Origin: Sipunculus nudus
Lineage: Eukaryota; Annelida; Sipuncula; Golfingiida; Sipunculidae
DNA: 64,000 nt
Reading direction: 5' to 3'
Assembly: GCA_026874595.1 (NCBI GenBank)
Contig: CM049306.1
Location: 65,354,019 to 65,418,018, forward strand
The translations under genes and the position numbers were made by a program. How positions within the stretch are numbered: the first letter of the stretch is position 1; the number at the start of each line of letters is the position of its first letter. Shown in pieces: positions 60,001 to 64,000 of this stretch. A model generated the notes under the pieces. The model was not told the origin of the DNA and did no database searches. It worked only from the letters and a program-made list of their open reading frames with translations.

Positions 60001-63000
60001 TTCTGCTCACGGCAATTGGATGTATCTTCATCATTTGATAAACAAGGGACCTATGGGTCACTGTGCTCAGCTGACGTTAACCTTGAAGGTGAAAATCTAA
60101 AATAATATCTAATGGAGATAAAGTGTAAGAGGTAATAAAGGCCATGGTTGGTTTATATGATTGGTTTGTATTGATGAGCAAGAAATTGTTGCAAAAAATA
60201 TTTTGTGACCTGACCATGTGTTTCCTAATGTTGAAACTAAAGCATGTGAGCAGTTTGTGAACAAATGACCTGTACTATTACCATGATCATTAGTTGGTTT
60301 TTCAATTAACTGTTGACATTTCAGTAGTTTACACATTTGTTCAATTGAATCTATTTTTTTGTATAATATATATTATTGAATATATATGTATTTTATTTAT
60401 GAAATGTATACAGTTGAAATATAGCTAATTAACAACATAAAACAGGGCAAACAAAGCCTGATCTCAAATTCTGCTGAGGCAGGAAAATAATGAAGAAATG
60501 TTTGTATTAAATCCTAATTTTTTTATCACATCAATTATTTTCTAATTTAAGTTTATATTTCTATACATTTCCAATTTAACATATATATCTGAATATAAAA
60601 GTTGATTCATAATTCTCAATTGCATCATCATAAATCTCGATCTTGTCAGATAACACCACATCATGCATACAAATGTTTATTTATTTTTTACCACAAAAAT
60701 ATATCTTTTAAATCTGCAAAACAATAAATATCTAAAAATAATACTTGATTTAGATTTCACAATTTTTAATTGTGTCTTTATTTATCCATAATGTACTTCA
60801 TATTTTATAATAATTAAAGCATACTGATGGGTTCCTTTATATTTGTTAAAATCATTTAAAAGAAAATTGATTTCTTTAAAAATGCTACATTACACAACAT
60901 TGCATCTTCTGGATTACACCTTGAATTATTTTTTCAAGGAAAGTTTTTGCATATCGGAGTGGAAACAGCATTACAATTAAGGAGATACAGTGAAAACAAT
61001 AACAATTACTGCATAACACTTGGTGGGTTGGGTTTTCTGGGGGGGGGGGTGATTGGGGTGTCGATATGAGAATAACTGTACACCTGTAACAGCACAGCAG
61101 GGGATCTCCCCCAGTGACTGTAACAAATCAGAAACCCTGGCATAGCTGACTTCCAGTGACCTGGAGTGGGACCCTGCATCTGTAATCAAAGCAAGTGACT
61201 ACAGAAAAAAAATCAATAACTATCTTAATTTTCAAGCTTTTATTTCCAAATTTCAGATTTAGACAAACTAAATATTTATGTTAACATGCTGTGAAAATTA
61301 AATCAATGGTGCTTACAGGAAAAAAACGTGCCATGGTCAAAGTTGGGCAAAATTTAAGGTACTGATTTTTTTTTATGCTAATAACTTAAAAAATTTACAA
61401 AATTCAGATCTAATTTTGGGTAAACAATTGAATCTTAATTAAACATAGTTATATACTTGAAAAAGTAGACTCTAGTTTCAAAATTTTTTATGTTAAGTGA
61501 GTTATTATTTTTCCTGATTTTTTACAAAGTCCAATATGTTTGGGCCCACAACTTAAAGAATTTATACTTTAGAGACTTAATTTCTGGCATGTACATAGGA
61601 ACTATATAGAGGAATATTTATGGTAAATATGAGGAAAAACAGATGAGTGGTTTTGATATGAGGCAGTCCTGAAGTGTGAAAATAGGATTTTAATAAAAAA
61701 TTGAGGTTTTTCCTTAATTTCTCAAAGGAACGAAGTCCCAAAGACCCAGTTTTCGGCTTGGTAGGAGATCTTGGGGACATCTAACATTATGGTGAATTTT
61801 GGATTCCTAGGTCTTACGGTTTCAAAACGTGCCACATCTACGGACGGACGGACGGACAGACGGACGGACGACGGACAATGGACCACGACTATAGCTCAGA
61901 TGACTTATAGTCAGCTGAGCTAAAAACGAGGCGATATTTGACGAGAAATGCTATATAAACACATAATGTGACTGAAAGTGTGAGACGCTGTCACATGCTG
62001 AAAACTATATGTCTGTAGTGTAAAATATGACAGCATTATAGGCATTTGTTTAAATGGTCCCCTGTTCTCGTTTGACGACAGATGGTGCGAGATTTGACGA
62101 AATATTCACTTGTGTCACTTTAATCTACTTAAACATCCTGGAACAATAACAAACTAGACTCTTGTAGCATATAAATAGCCGAGATACAGATATTCGTTTA
62201 AAATCTCGAATTTCTCGTTTGGTGGGAGATGATGCGAGATTGGGCGAGATTTGCAATTCATTCATATTAAGCTCTAAAATAGCTACCAAATGCAGAAAAC
62301 AACTGCTCTTTAGCTTAAAAGGTGATCAGGTTATAAGCATTTCTGTGAAATCTCGTAATTTCTCGTTTGACGAAAAACCGAGCGAGATTTGACGAGATTT
62401 GCAACTGAATGACTTAGAACCAAGGGAATGTTGCCTTATGCAAAACACTTGACCCTTGTAGCATAAATATTTACAGAGATAAAAGCCAAAAACATCATGT
62501 TTTCAGATTGTCAAGTTTTACCCCAAAATTTGGTAACCATGGTAACCGCAGCACAAGGCTATATGTACGAAGGAATAAGGCAATGATCCTAGTTTAAGAT
62601 GCGACCAAAAAAATTGTTATATGCTTAATATTTTTTTAGATATTGCGGGAAAATGATAAGTTCTGGTGTTTCCAGTACCACGCCCCCTGGTGGCTTTTTT
62701 CGAAAAATGAAAAAACAAGTTTGAGATAATACAGAAAAACAGAAAATATGTCACTTTCAGAATCTTAGCTGTAAAACTGCCACCTCTAAATCGTATTTAA
62801 TAAAATCTCGAAAAGTCTCATTTGACGACAAATGGCACGAGATTTTGCGAGACTTGCATTAATTTTGCATAGAACCTATAAAACGCTACACAATGCAGAA
62901 AACTAGACCTCTCTATCTTAAAAAATGAGAAATTTGGAAGGAAATTTTCGAATTTTCTGATTTTCCCCCAAAAATACGTTACCATGGTAACCATTGACGG

Positions 63001-64000
63001 GGAAAATGTGCTAGCACTTGGAAAGCTAACATTAAGAGGAATAAAATGAGCTACAGATTATGCGGCTGCGATTATTATTGACGAAGATATGAAGAAAATA
63101 AAGATTTTAGGTTTTTTGGTGACACTGACCTTGACCTTTGACCGATCATGACCAAAAACAATAGGCTCCGAGGAGAAAAGATCTTACACTTAGTGCATAA
63201 GTTTCAGAGCGATTGCTTAAAAACTGTGGCCTGTAGCGCGTGTACATACAGACAAACAAACAGACAGACAGACAGACAAACAAACAAACAAACAAACATA
63301 CGCGGGTGATCAACATGCTTGCGAAAATCGAAGATTTCCGGCAAGCAACAAACAAACAAACATACGGAACTGACCAACATACTTGCCGAAATCTTTGATT
63401 CCGGCAAGTAACAAACAAACATACGGAACTGACCAACATACTTGCGAAAATCGAAGATTTCCGGCAAGTAACAAACAGACATCCGCGACTGACCAACCAG
63501 CTTGCGAAAATCGAACATTCCGGCAAGCAATAAAGTTGTGACTGTGCCTCCAACATGTATGATCATAGATGGGGCCCGGAGAGGCCGTCACGCACCGCTG
63601 CACACGCCGGCCGCCCACCGTAAGGACCCTGCCGGCACTTGCGGCGACGGCACGTGACTTCGCGGTTTGGTGAAACACGGCGCGAGATTTGACGAGACTT
63701 ACAATGCGACCCCTGAATGTGACTGCGAGTGTCAGCCGCTATCCGGCGCTGCAAGCCATGTGTCTGTAGCGTAAAAAATGACAGAATTATAGGCATTTCT
63801 TTGAATGGTCACGTGTTCTCGTTTCACGAGAAACGGCGCGAGATATGACGAGACTTGCAATTGAACGGCTTAGAACTAGAGGGATGCTGTCTAACGCCAA
63901 AAACCCGACCTTTCTATCGCAAATATCAACAGAGATAGAAGCTGGAAAACTCCGAATTTTCAGATTGTCAAGTTTTACCCCAAAATTTGGTAACCATGGT
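51005..64000 (+). repeat. Large duplication, block C, second copy
   Basis: Collinear with 9576-22577 and cut by the window end. CTCF-like cores are at 51173, 52215, 53388, 54444, 54657, 55683, 56618, 56949, 57280, 57607, 58680 (weak), 59131 (opposite strand) and 62680. The inverted block and the AT-rich insertion are present in both copies, so both events predate the duplication. Confidence 0.94.

Overview
The window is a eukaryotic, almost certainly metazoan, repeat-dominated gene desert. I found no credible protein-coding gene, no rRNA or tRNA gene, no CRISPR array and no recognisable transposase, integrase or reverse transcriptase. Open frames are all short (232 codons at most), restate microsatellites and satellites, and are often broken between near-identical copies. 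Tails with the order direct-repeat TGACCT block, then 'aaaaacaatagg', then (GACAGACA)n, and an insertion ending in (ACGG)n followed by 'ctatagctca...gtcagctgagctaaaa', resemble repeats I remember from molluscs, especially bivalves. That taxon guess comes from memory, not from a search.

Large-scale layout: bases 1-29055 form one copy of a large segment and 29056-64000 a second, incomplete copy. Three collinear blocks pair up: 1-5761 with 29056-34816 (offset 29055), 5760-9606 with 45273-49119 (offset 39513), and 9576-22577 with 51005-64000 (offset 41429 falling to 41423 through small slippage). I saw about 15 substitutions over about 22.5 kb. The second copy has two extra pieces: 34817-45272 (10.46 kb) and 49120-51035 (1.92 kb). 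The first copy's 22578-29055 has no collinear partner before the window ends.

Fine structure: most of the DNA is a mosaic of modules from one old, diverged repeat superfamily. Long (L) units of about 1.2-1.4 kb run: GC-rich or R module, TCTCG-rich stretch, GTAACCATGGTAAC palindrome, CGCCCCCTGGTGG core, more TCTCG-rich sequence, a second palindrome, a TGACCT direct-repeat block, (ACAG)n tail, and often 60-bp hairpin repeats. Two related families are tandem: about 330-bp units with cores such as GCGCCCCCTAGCGG, and about 203-bp units with GCGCCATCTGGCGG. Bases 22.1-28.3 kb are a tandem array of about 1.27-kb units.

The 10.46-kb extra piece holds about 2 kb of low-copy DNA, a 365-bp satellite with a 730-bp higher-order period (37.09-40.37 kb), two full 1275-bp units (40.9-43.5 kb) and further 330-bp-type units. 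Other notable pieces are an inverted block (17352-18272) and an AT-rich insertion with short terminal inverted repeats (18614-20497, repeated near 60.04-61.92 kb).

Most interesting signal: nearly every unit carries, in fixed order and orientation, three sequences matching known metazoan factor consensuses: a CTCF-like core (76 located by reading), an RFX X-box-like palindrome, and a cluster of nuclear-receptor half-sites (DR1 plus ERR/FTZ-F1-type extended half-sites). Binding is inference; the motifs and their syntax are visible in the sequence.
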